From NCBI GenBank assembly GCA_019218375.1, contig JAHUUK010000003.1:1-64000 (forward strand): a DNA stretch of 64,000 nt, given 5' to 3'. Below the pieces are notes generated by a model. That model ran no database searches. It had not been told where the DNA came from and worked only from the letters and a program-made list of their open reading frames with translations. Below, piece after piece: positions 55,666-64,000 of this stretch. The first letter of the stretch is position 1, and every line of letters begins with the position of its first letter. This stretch comes from Dermabacteraceae bacterium TAE3-ERU5 (GTDB lineage: Bacteria; Actinomycetota; Actinomycetes; Actinomycetales; Dermabacteraceae). The translations under genes and the position numbers were made by a program.

Positions 55666-55815
55666 GCGTTTGAGTGCACGTTTGGGTGCACTTTTAGTTG
55701 CCCCTTACGTCTGGGTGCACTTTTGGTGGGTTAAACCCCGTTTTCGCAGCGTTTAGTGCACCCAAACGTTAAGGGGTGGGGATTATCTGCGCTAAGTGCA
55801 CCCAAACGTTATCCC
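55666..55815 (+). repeat. Composite GTGCAC repeat, copy 8 (forward)
   Basis: Direct motifs near 55666 (degenerate), 55679 and 55708, core GGTTAAACCCCGTTTTCGCA and inverted motifs near 55755 and 55795. It ends with GTTATCCCC. Confidence 0.9.
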
Positions 55816-55855
55816 CAGCGGCCTCTCCGCAAAAACAGCCGGCACCGACAGCCGT

Positions 55856-56036
55856 CCCCGACGGTCAGCACATGCGACCAGCATCGACGATCAGATCCGA
55901 CGGCCAGCCTCGATGCTCAGCCTAGACAGCCATCACCGATATCCAGGCCGATGGCCGCCCCCCGTCGGCCACCCCCGACATCCATCCCCGCAGGCCCCTC
56001 GACAACCACCCCCGACGGTCAGCACATGCGACCAGC
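55856..56036 (+). repeat. 27-nt direct repeat pair in CGACGG-rich tract
   Basis: The 27-nt stretch beginning CCCCGACGGTCAGCACATGC occurs at 55856-55882 and again at 56010-56036. Between them lie degenerate related words (GACGATCAG, GACGGCCAG). Confidence 0.85.
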
Positions 56037-56093
56037 CCCGTCGCCAGCAGGCTATTCCCGCGCGCGGGGCTCAGGCGGTTTCGTGCGCGATAA

Positions 56094-56131
56094 AAAGCGG
56101 CGGCCGCACCGATGGGTGCGACCGCCGCTTT
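56094..56131 (-). terminator. Terminator of the symporter gene
   Basis: A stem of 17 bp with one mismatch and a GATG loop. On the minus strand it ends in TTTTTATC; the plus strand has TCTCTCTC, so it acts mainly on the symporter transcript. Confidence 0.88.
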
Positions 56132-56187
56132 CTCTCTCGCGTGTACGGTGCCGCTCCTGAGGTCAGGGCGATACCGGGGCGCCGAAA

Positions 56188-57453
56188 TCAGAGCTTGATC
56201 TGTTCCTCCGGGGAGTCGCTATCGTCACCCAGCACGTCCGCTACTTCGCCGCGCGAGATCTGATCGTCTAGCTCGTTGCGCGAAATATTGCCCTTGGCCA
56301 GTTTGTTTATCACCAGGGCGATTGCGCCATCGCCGGTTACGTTGCAGGCGGTGCCGAAGGAATCGATGGCGATGTAGGCGGCAATCATGATCGCCACCTG
56401 GCTTTCGTCGAATCCGAGCATGGAGGCCAGCAGGCCGGTGGCGGCCATGATCGCGCCGCCGGGAACGCCGGGAGCGGCAACCATCGTGATGCCGAGCATC
56501 AGGATGAAGCCGAACGCGGTGGCCGGGCTGAGGGGCATGCCGTTCATGTGCATGATCGCGAAAGCGAACAGGCTGATCTTCAGCATGGAGCCGGCCAGGT
56601 GGGTGGTGGCGCAAAGCGGCACGGTGAAACCAGCGACAGTGGAGGCGACGCCGTTCTTCTTGGTGCAGGCGTAGGTCACGGGAATGGTGGCGGCGGAAGA
56701 AGAGGTGCCGAGCGCAGTCAGGTATGCGGGAAGCATGTTTTTAAACGCCGTGACGGGGTTCTGGCGGGCGATGGCCCCGGCGATCGCGTACTGGATCATT
56801 AGCAGCACGATGGTCATAACGATCGCTACCAGCAGCACCTTCGCGAAGGCCGACAGGGTGGCGGTGAGATTTCCGTTCATCCCCATGGATAGGAACATGC
56901 CGTAGATGAACACGGGCAGCAGCGGAATGATGAAGGCGGAGATGACGCGCATGATGACGCGTTCCAGATCGCGCACGCCCGCATAAAGGGTTTCGCTACG
57001 CACGGCGGTCATGGCCACGCCGATTGTGAATGCCAGCAGCAGCGCGGTCATGACCCCGAACGGGGCGGGCATCTCGATAGCGAAGTAGGGGGTTAGCGCG
57101 CCCTTATCAACATCCATCGCTTCGCTGGTGGTCTGTCCGGCCAGCAGGGTCGGGTAGAGGGATACCGACGCGAGGTAGCCGAGCAACCCGGCAAACACGG
57201 TAGAGCCGTAGGCCACCCCGGTGGTGATCGCGAGCCACTTGCCCGCGCCCTTGCCCAGCCCGGCGATCGCCGGAGTGATGAGGGCGAAAATCAGGACGGG
57301 GATGAAGAAGCCGAGGAAGTTGCCGAACAGGCTGTTAAAGGTGACGAACACGCGGGCCAGCCAGGCGGGGAAAAACAGGCTGGAAATAATTCCCAGAATT
57401 ATCGCGAGCGCGACCTTAAACAGGAGTGACGAGAATGCTTTGCGCAGATTCAT
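56188..57453 (-). CDS. Dicarboxylate/amino acid:cation symporter (DAACS family)
   Basis: 421 residues with eight or more membrane spans. The serine-rich re-entrant loop is TALGTSSSAATIPVT and the substrate/Na+ motif is ACNVTGDGAIALVINK-like near 360-380. It resembles the serine/threonine transporter SstT branch as well as general DAACS carriers; the substrate is open. The tail is acidic. Monocistronic, with its own terminator; a GGTGGGTC-type hairpin lies in its 123-bp upstream gap. Confidence 0.88.
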   Translation of the reverse strand: MNLRKAFSSLLFKVALAIILGIISSLFFPAWLARVFVTFNSLFGNFLGFFIPVLIFALITPAIAGLGKGAGKWLAITTGVAYGSTVFAGLLGYLASVSLYPTLLAGQTTSEAMDVDKGALTPYFAIEMPAPFGVMTALLLAFTIGVAMTAVRSETLYAGVRDLERVIMRVISAFIIPLLPVFIYGMFLSMGMNGNLTATLSAFAKVLLVAIVMTIVLLMIQYAIAGAIARQNPVTAFKNMLPAYLTALGTSSSAATIPVTYACTKKNGVASTVAGFTVPLCATTHLAGSMLKISLFAFAIMHMNGMPLSPATAFGFILMLGITMVAAPGVPGGAIMAATGLLASMLGFDESQVAIMIAAYIAIDSFGTACNVTGDGAIALVINKLAKGNISRNELDDQISRGEVADVLGDDSDSPEEQIKL

Positions 57454-57576
57454 TGGAGAGGCCTTAGACCGGGGGGTGGGTATGAAAACGGGGCGGTGTC
57501 ACGCGCCATGAAGGTATGTGACCCACCCCGCTGTTAGGTGGGTCAAAGTTTAACAGAGGCCCGCCTTACCGAAAGG

Positions 57577-58320
57577 TTATGGGGCGCGTAATATTAAATC
57601 CGCGCTGATTGGCCGATGATCCGACGCCTCGCTATTGATGATGCGATAGTTCGCAACGCGCGTTTCCCGCGTGAAGATGTAGTCAATCCGAAAAAGCGGT
57701 GTGCGAACCGGGAATGAGCCTTTTTGCCCGTATTTATCCGCGCACGCCGCACCGGCGTCGGTAAATCCCGCAGCGGTTATTTCCCGTACCTCGGGGTTTC
57801 TGGGGATCGAATTAAGGTCCCCCATCACCACCAGCGGGCCAGAAACCGGCTGCAACTGCGCGACTAACTGCTGCGCCTGGGTTAAGCGTTGCAGTGGTTC
57901 AACGTGGTCGAAATGGGTGCAGCCCAGGGTCACCCGCTGCCCGGAAATAACGGTTTCGGCCAGGAGCAGCACGCGGGTTTCGTCGGCACTCACCGTGGGA
58001 TCGGGCCGGAACGTGACCGTGCGGCTTTTGCTAAAGGGGCTGCGGCTGAGCAGGGCGTTGCCGAATCTGCGCTCCCGCCTACCGTCGCTCCCGGGGCGCA
58101 CTATGCCCGGCGCATAAAGCACGTGCATACCCAGCATTTCTGCCAGCAGCCGCGGCTGGTCATCGAAGTTAGTGGCATCCCGGTAGGAATCCTCGACTTC
58201 TTGCAGGCCCACTACGTCGGCACCCGAGGCAGCGATCACCTCCGCGATGCGGGAAAGGTCGTAACGGCCATCAAGGCCGATTCCGGCGTGAATGTTGTAG
58301 CTGAGTGCGCGCAAGCTCAT
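57577..58320 (-). CDS. Endonuclease/exonuclease/phosphatase (EEP) family hydrolase
   Basis: 247 residues covering one EEP domain: LRALSYNIHAGIG at the start, VVGLQEVED (catalytic Glu), LVVMGDLNSIPRNPEV (Asp/Asn) and the C-terminal SEASDHRPISADL (Asp-His). These Mg-dependent enzymes cleave phosphodiesters in DNA, lipids or small molecules; the substrate is unknown. No signal peptide. Divergent from the VanZ-like gene by 37 bp. Confidence 0.88.
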   Translation of the reverse strand: MSLRALSYNIHAGIGLDGRYDLSRIAEVIAASGADVVGLQEVEDSYRDATNFDDQPRLLAEMLGMHVLYAPGIVRPGSDGRRERRFGNALLSRSPFSKSRTVTFRPDPTVSADETRVLLLAETVISGQRVTLGCTHFDHVEPLQRLTQAQQLVAQLQPVSGPLVVMGDLNSIPRNPEVREITAAGFTDAGAACADKYGQKGSFPVRTPLFRIDYIFTRETRVANYRIINSEASDHRPISADLILRAP

Positions 58321-58357
58321 GGGGTAAGGGTAAAGGGGTTTGGCCTAGCATGGAGGA

Positions 58358-58795
58358 ATGGAAACTCTGCGCCGCGCCCTCGATGACATAGCCGACCACG
58401 GCTATTCGCGTTCTTTGCGGATTGGCCTAGCGGTTTTGGCGCTCCTGCTTAACATCGGTTTCTACCTGCCGAAAGTTCCCGGTGGAGGGGAACTGGGAGT
58501 CGGGGCCTTTGCCCATGCCGACAAGGTGTTTCACGCGCTCGTTTTTGCTTTCACCGTCTGGACCGTAGGCAGACTGCTTGCCCCCGTGCGCCGTTTCCCC
58601 ATCGGCTGGGTGGTGCTGGCGGCGATATTTAACGCCCTTTTCAGCGAGGCTTTTCAGGGCCTCTTCTTGCCCTCGCGCAGCGCCGACTTTTTCGATCTGG
58701 TGGCCGATTCGCTGGGGATCGCGCTAGGCGCTGCGGCCTGGCGCTACGAACAGTTGCGGGCAGGGCTGCAAAACCAAAACGAAGAAATTAACTAG
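58358..58795 (+). CDS. VanZ-like family membrane protein
   Basis: 145 residues with about four membrane spans. The pattern ADKVFHALVFAFTVWTVGRLL and FSEAFQGLFLPSRSADFFDLVADSLGIALG (conserved E-Q and D-x-x-x-D-x-x-G) is typical of VanZ-like proteins. The family role is uncertain (teicoplanin tolerance for VanZ itself). It converges on the epimerase gene 38 bp downstream. Confidence 0.82.
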   Translation: METLRRALDDIADHGYSRSLRIGLAVLALLLNIGFYLPKVPGGGELGVGAFAHADKVFHALVFAFTVWTVGRLLAPVRRFPIGWVVLAAIFNALFSEAFQGLFLPSRSADFFDLVADSLGIALGAAAWRYEQLRAGLQNQNEEIN

Positions 58796-58833
58796 CGCGC
58801 CGCACGCGTTTTAAGGCGTTAGCGCGCGCCCGG

Positions 58834-59754
58834 TCAGGCCAGGGCGGCCCGCAACGCCCCCTCCAGCAGGGGATGGCTGAAGTTAAAGCCGCTTTCCATA
58901 ACCCGGTGGCAGCTGACGTTTTGATCGGTGTGCACCAGTTCCCGGGCACCCTCCCGCCCCAGCACCAGCGCCGGGCCAAACGGCGGCGCTGGTAAAAGCG
59001 CGGGACGGCGCAGCACGGCCCCCAGGGTGCGGGCGAATTCGGTTGCGGTCACCGGCTGCGGCGCTACCGCATTAACCGGCCCGTTCAGGCTTTCTGCCGT
59101 CACGGCGTGCACGTACATGCGGGCGATGTCGGTGAGCGAGATCCAGCTCTGGTAAGCCCCGGCGCGGGTTATGCGCCCGCCCAGTCCCAGGCGAAATAGT
59201 TTCAGCTGCGGCGGCAGGCTGCCCCCGTCAGCGCTCAGTACCAGGCCGGTGCGCAGGTAGACGCTGCGGGTGTCGGAACCGGGATTTCCCGCCTCCTCCC
59301 AGGCCGCACAAAGGTCGGCCAGGAAACCGCTACCAGCCCGCGAGGTTTCCGTGAGCAGCTCGCCGGGCCTGCGCGGGCCGTAATAGCCGATAGCGCTGGC
59401 CTGCACGTAGGTGGGAACTTTGGCGCGGGCGGCGGCGTCGGCCAGCAAAGCCGCGCTGTCTAGCCGCGAACGCAGCATTTCCCGTTTGGCGGCGCGCGTG
59501 AAGCGGGTGCCGATGCTGCGCCCGGCCAGGTTGATTACCGCGTCCACCCCGGCAAGCGATTCCGGAGCGAGCTTTCCTTGCGTAGGGTCCCAGGGGATAT
59601 TTGGGCCGACATCTGCGTTTGCCCCGCGCACCAGGCGGCGCACCTCGTGGCCTCCCGCGCGCAGCAGGGCGCAGACCTCGCTGCCTATCAGGCCGGAGGC
59701 TCCGGCGACTGCGACTGTCAGCTTTGGCTTGGGCGAAGTTTCTTCTGCGGCCAT
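58834..59754 (-). CDS. TIGR01777 family NAD(P)-dependent epimerase (SDR39U1-like)
   Basis: 306 residues. Rossmann motif VAGASGLIGSEV near the start, DAVINLAGRSIG, and the C-terminal DUF1731-like region ending in FNFSHPLLEGALRAAL. The SDR tyrosine lies in IGYYG. The substrate is unknown; no SRPBCC domain is fused. Divergent from gdhA. Confidence 0.9.
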   Translation of the reverse strand: MAAEETSPKPKLTVAVAGASGLIGSEVCALLRAGGHEVRRLVRGANADVGPNIPWDPTQGKLAPESLAGVDAVINLAGRSIGTRFTRAAKREMLRSRLDSAALLADAAARAKVPTYVQASAIGYYGPRRPGELLTETSRAGSGFLADLCAAWEEAGNPGSDTRSVYLRTGLVLSADGGSLPPQLKLFRLGLGGRITRAGAYQSWISLTDIARMYVHAVTAESLNGPVNAVAPQPVTATEFARTLGAVLRRPALLPAPPFGPALVLGREGARELVHTDQNVSCHRVMESGFNFSHPLLEGALRAALA

Positions 59755-59817
59755 AGAACATAGCTAGCACGTATCCCCCTGACGTGCAGGAATGTTACAG
59801 ACGTGTCCAATATGTGA

Positions 59818-61230
<1,413 letters not shown>

Positions 61231-61257
61231 TCGTCGTATCTGACTAGAAATTAAGAG

Positions 61258-61290
61258 GAGGGGGTCTGCTGCGGCAGACCCCCTCTCTTT
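61258..61290 (+). terminator. Terminator after gdhA
   Basis: A stem of at least 11 bp (GGGGGTCTGC with its complement) around TGCG, followed by TCTTTGTG, about 30 bp after the stop. Confidence 0.9.
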
Positions 61291-61369
61291 GTGCGTTGGA
61301 GTTGGGGGTCACCGAACCCAGCCTTATGCAAGTGGCCTAGATCATAATTTTATCGGGTTTGCGTAATTG

Positions 61370-61388
61370 TGTAGTGAGGCTCGCCTTA
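61370..61388 (+). promoter_or_regulatory. Candidate DtxR/MntR-type operator
   Basis: TAGTGAGGCTCGCCTTA, an imperfect dyad with the AGGCT centre and CCTTA right half of DtxR-family boxes, lies 15-30 bp before the metal-binding lipoprotein gene. The partner regulator may be the gene beginning at 63953. Confidence 0.45.
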
Positions 61389-61402
61389 TTTATGGTTTCG
61401 GT

Positions 61403-62371
61403 ATGCTGAAAAATATTTCCCGTCGCTTCGTCATGCGCGCCGTCGGCGCCCTGGCGGTAGCTTCCCTCGCAACCGCCTGCTCCACCGGGCAGGCCCCCAA
61501 GACCGATAGCGCAAACACGGAAAAGCCCGCTCAGCAGCAGTCGGCTACGACCGACAAGAAGCCTGTTGTGCTTACCTCCTTCTCGATTCTGGAGGACATG
61601 GCTAGCAACGTTGGCGGCGAGTACGTAGAGGTTCACTCGATCGTGCCGCGCGGCTACGAGATTCACGAGTTTGAGCCGACCCCGGAGCAGGCCAACGCGG
61701 TCGCGAAAGCGGACCTCATCCTCTCCAACGGCCTGGGCCTCGAGCACTGGCTCGACAAGCTGACCCAGCGCTCCAAGGCACCGACCGTGGTCGTTTCCGA
61801 GGGCGTAGAGCCGATGCCGATTGAGGGCGACGCCAACCACCCGAACCCCCACGCCTGGATGAGCCCGGACGCCGCCATGGTTTACGTGGACAACATCAAG
61901 ACCCAGTTCGTGAAGCTCGACCCGAAGCACAAGGACGAGTACGAAAAGAACGCCGAGGATTACAAGAAGAAGATTGCCACGGTGAAAGAGGGCCTGATGA
62001 CCAAGCTGGGCTCCCTGCCGGAAAAGCACCGCGCGCTCGTTTCCTGCGAAGGTGCGTTCTCCTACCTGGCTCGCGATGCGAAGATGACCGAGTACTACAT
62101 CTGGCCGGTTAACTCCGATGCGGAAGCTACCCCGCAGCAGATCAAGAACACCATCGAGAACGTTAAGAAGGACCAGGTTCCGGCGGTATTCTGCGAATCC
62201 ACCGTTACCGACAAGCCGATGCAGAAGGTGGCCGACGCTACCGGTGCTCGGGTTGGTGGCGTGCTCTACGTGGACAGCCTCACCCCGGCTGGTGGCGATG
62301 CCCCCACCTTCCTGGATCTGCTCAAGCACGACGCGGAAACCATCGCTAACGGTCTCACCAACAACCAATGA
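61403..62371 (+). CDS. Mn/Zn ABC transporter substrate-binding lipoprotein
   Basis: 322 residues from the ATG at 61403. Signal with twin-arginine-like SRRFVMR and lipobox LATAC (Cys26). Cluster A-I metal ligands fit His88 (YEIHEF), His150 (NPHAWM), Glu216 (CEGAFS) and Asp291 (YVDSLT), the His-His-Glu-Asp set seen in manganese binders such as PsaA; the His-rich loop of zinc-specific ZnuA is missing. Manganese is therefore my first choice. The stop overlaps the ATPase start by 4 nt (ATGA). A longer frame to 61367 has no ribosome site. Confidence 0.9.
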   Translation: MLKNISRRFVMRAVGALAVASLATACSTGQAPKTDSANTEKPAQQQSATTDKKPVVLTSFSILEDMASNVGGEYVEVHSIVPRGYEIHEFEPTPEQANAVAKADLILSNGLGLEHWLDKLTQRSKAPTVVVSEGVEPMPIEGDANHPNPHAWMSPDAAMVYVDNIKTQFVKLDPKHKDEYEKNAEDYKKKIATVKEGLMTKLGSLPEKHRALVSCEGAFSYLARDAKMTEYYIWPVNSDAEATPQQIKNTIENVKKDQVPAVFCESTVTDKPMQKVADATGARVGGVLYVDSLTPAGGDAPTFLDLLKHDAETIANGLTNNQ

Positions 62372-63120
62372 GCCATCCCGCTCTAGAGACTGAACATGTC
62401 ACCGTGCGCTACCGGGAGGTGCTGGCGTTAGACGACGTCACCCTCACGGTGGCGCACGGGAAAGTGACGGGCCTGATCGGCATGAACGGGGCTGGCAAGT
62501 CCACCCTGCTGAACGCCGTGGTAGGCGCCGTCACCCCGACGAGCGGACAAATAAAGCTAGAGGGAGGCGACCCCGCCGCCGCGCGCCGCGCGGGGCGGGT
62601 TGCCTTCGTTCCGCAGTCTTCCGCCATCGGCCGCCACGCACCCGTCACCGCTTGGGACATCGTTGCCACCGGCCGTTACCCGCACCTCCCGGTATCCCGC
62701 CGTCTGCACGCAAAAGACCGCGATATCGTGCGTGATTCTCTGGCAGCCGTAAACATGCTGGAACTGGCGAAGCGCCCGCTGGCAAACCTTTCCGGCGGTC
62801 AGCGTCAGCGCGTACTGGTAGCGCGGGCCATGGCGCAGGAAGCGACCCTGGTGCTGCTGGACGAACCTTTCGCGGGCCTGGACGCGGGCAGCGAAGACCT
62901 ACTGATGGAGCAGCTACGCAAAATGGCGGAGCGGGGAGCCGCGATCATCGTCTCCACCCATCACCTGGAAGGCGCACGCGTGCTGTGCGACGACGCGATT
63001 TTGCTGCGTACCCGCGTGCTGCGCCACGGTTCGGCGCGTGAGGTGCTAACTACCGACGCGCTCGCCGAAGCGCTCGGGCTGACCGATAAATCCGTTTCGA
63101 CACTACCGAAGGGGGAATGA
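62368..63120 (+). CDS. Mn/Zn ABC transporter ATP-binding protein
   Basis: 250 residues. Walker A GMNGAGKST, Q-loop VPQSSAIGR, signature LSGGQRQRVLVARAMAQ, Walker B LVLLDEPFAGLD and H-loop STHHLEG are complete. Translationally coupled to the binding protein upstream and one base from the permease. Confidence 0.95.
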   Translation: MSHPALETEHVTVRYREVLALDDVTLTVAHGKVTGLIGMNGAGKSTLLNAVVGAVTPTSGQIKLEGGDPAAARRAGRVAFVPQSSAIGRHAPVTAWDIVATGRYPHLPVSRRLHAKDRDIVRDSLAAVNMLELAKRPLANLSGGQRQRVLVARAMAQEATLVLLDEPFAGLDAGSEDLLMEQLRKMAERGAAIIVSTHHLEGARVLCDDAILLRTRVLRHGSAREVLTTDALAEALGLTDKSVSTLPKGE

Positions 63121-63121
63121 C

Positions 63122-63943
63122 GTGTACGACTTCCTGATCTCCCCTTTCGAGTACGAGTACATGCAGATTGCGTTGCTCGTCGGCATTATCGTGGCGGTTG
63201 CCTGCGCCCTGCTTTCCTGTCTGCTTAATCAGCTCGGCTGGTCCCTGATCGGCGACGGCGTATCCCATGCGGTGCTGCCCGGTGTGGTGCTGGCCTACAT
63301 TCTGGGCTTGCCGTTCGTGGTTGGCGCGCTCGTGTTCGCCCTTTTGGCAGTAGGCCTGATAGGTGGCGTGAGGCGCGCCGGTACGGTGCGAGACGACGCC
63401 GCCATCGGCATCGTGTTCACCACCCTGTTCTCGTTTGGTCTGGTGCTTATCACCTGGACTCCCTCGTCCGTGGACCTCGGTCACATCCTGTTCGGTAACC
63501 TGCTGGGTGCCTCGAATCAGGACGTTATCCAGGTGACCGTGCTGGCCGTCATCGTGATCGTGGCGCTCGCCTGGCGCTGGCGGGACTTCCTGCTGCTCGC
63601 GGTAGATCCCTCCCATGCGCACGCGATCGGCCTTAACGTCGGCCGTCTCACCGCCGCCGTGCTGGTGCTGCTGGCGCTTACCACGGTGGCCGGTATGCAG
63701 GCGGCTGGCGTCATCCTGGTGGTCGCGCTACTGATCATTCCGGGAGCGGCGGCGGCCCAGCTCACCTGGTCGTTCGGACACATGATGCTGTGGGCGGCGC
63801 TGCTGTCCTCCCTCGCCACGGTGATGGGTATTCTCTGCGCCTACCACTTCAATAGTTCTCTGGGCGGCATGATCGTGATCTGCCAGTCCGCGATCTTCGT
63901 AATTTGCCTGCTCGCGGGCAAACGAGGAGTGATCCGCCGCTAG
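63122..63943 (+). CDS. Mn/Zn ABC transporter permease (ABC-3 family)
   Basis: 273 residues, GTG start at 63122 one base after the ATPase stop. About eight membrane spans; the ABC-3 features GWSLIGDGVSHAVLPGVVLAY and SVDLGHILFGNLLG are clear. It completes the importer; a regulator gene begins 9 bp downstream. Confidence 0.95.
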   Translation: MYDFLISPFEYEYMQIALLVGIIVAVACALLSCLLNQLGWSLIGDGVSHAVLPGVVLAYILGLPFVVGALVFALLAVGLIGGVRRAGTVRDDAAIGIVFTTLFSFGLVLITWTPSSVDLGHILFGNLLGASNQDVIQVTVLAVIVIVALAWRWRDFLLLAVDPSHAHAIGLNVGRLTAAVLVLLALTTVAGMQAAGVILVVALLIIPGAAAAQLTWSFGHMMLWAALLSSLATVMGILCAYHFNSSLGGMIVICQSAIFVICLLAGKRGVIRR

Positions 63944-63952
63944 AGTTGGGGG

Positions 63953-64000
63953 ATGGCTAACCCGGCATCCGTATCCGCGATCTTCGAGAACTATTTGAAA
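63953..64000 (+). CDS. Probable DtxR/MntR-type metal regulator, first 16 codons
   Basis: ATG at 63953 after TTGGGGG; product MANPASVSAIFENYLK then window end. The ENYLK motif is where DtxR/MntR proteins begin their helix-turn-helix, and the place after a Mn/Zn importer fits. Too short for certainty. Confidence 0.5.
   Translation, partial: MANPASVSAIFENYLK

Larger units (their letters stand above)
55331..56187. other. Gene-free stretch with composite and direct repeats
   Basis: 860 bp with the tRNA-Leu terminator, composite repeat copy 8 (55666-55815), a region rich in CCGACGG/CAGC words with a 27-nt exact direct repeat (55856 and 56010) and the terminator of the symporter gene (56094-56131). 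No credible gene. Confidence 0.7.

Overview
The window comes from a high-GC Gram-positive bacterium (Actinomycetota), probably an Actinomyces-like member of the Actinomycetales. That placement is an inference from gene content and order: the dnaA-dnaN-recF-dciA(DUF721)-gyrB-gyrA-DUF3566 block, a DLW-39-type mini-protein between tRNA-Ala and tRNA-Ile, rpmH-rnpA-yidD-yidC-khpB-rsmG-parA-parB on the other side, and the DUF6049-murJ-pseudokinase-trxB operon. No database search was possible; all calls rest on reading the sequence.

Layout. 1-8.6 kb: a minus-strand phage-defence operon that reads as DISARM class 1 (drmD helicase, drmMI N6-adenine methylase, start of drmA), cut by the left window edge. 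8.6-20 kb: an accessory-looking zone with a PD-(D/E)XK-type nuclease protein, a MalY/PatB-like lyase, an eight-gene Asp23/Gls24 envelope-stress operon with its own ECF sigma factor, two tRNAs, and long non-coding stretches filled with a composite repeat built on GTGCAC. 20-36 kb: the replication-origin core. 36-37.7 kb: an AT-rich gene-free stretch with thirteen parS-like sites and several perfect DnaA boxes. 37.9-47.6 kb: trxB, a cell-wall lipid II flippase operon and the tRNA CCA-adding enzyme. 47.7-52 kb: a class A penicillin-binding protein and rpsF-ssb-rpsR-rplI. 52-64 kb: transport and metabolism (APC permease, butanediol-type dehydrogenase, tRNA-Leu, DAACS symporter, EEP hydrolase, VanZ-like protein, TIGR01777 epimerase, NADP-type glutamate dehydrogenase, and a manganese/zinc ABC importer followed by the first codons of a probable DtxR/MntR regulator).

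How the parts work together. DnaA, DnaN, DciA, RecF and gyrase serve replication start and topology; ParA/ParB and the parS array next to them segregate the origin; YidC, RnpA, KhpB, RsmG and RpmH are the usual companions. MurJ, the separate pseudokinase protein and the class A PBP serve peptidoglycan export and assembly. The Asp23/AmaP-like cluster with its sigma factor looks like a self-contained membrane-stress module.

Most unusual points: (1) at least eight copies of an approximately 70-240 nt composite inverted repeat made of the motif ACGTTTGGGTGCACTTT around a conserved core, all between genes; (2) two of these in opposite orientation bracket the tRNA-Ala/DLW-39/tRNA-Ile cassette; (3) the dense parS array with four perfect DnaA boxes, suggesting that the origin may not lie only at dnaA-dnaN; (4) the truncated DISARM operon.
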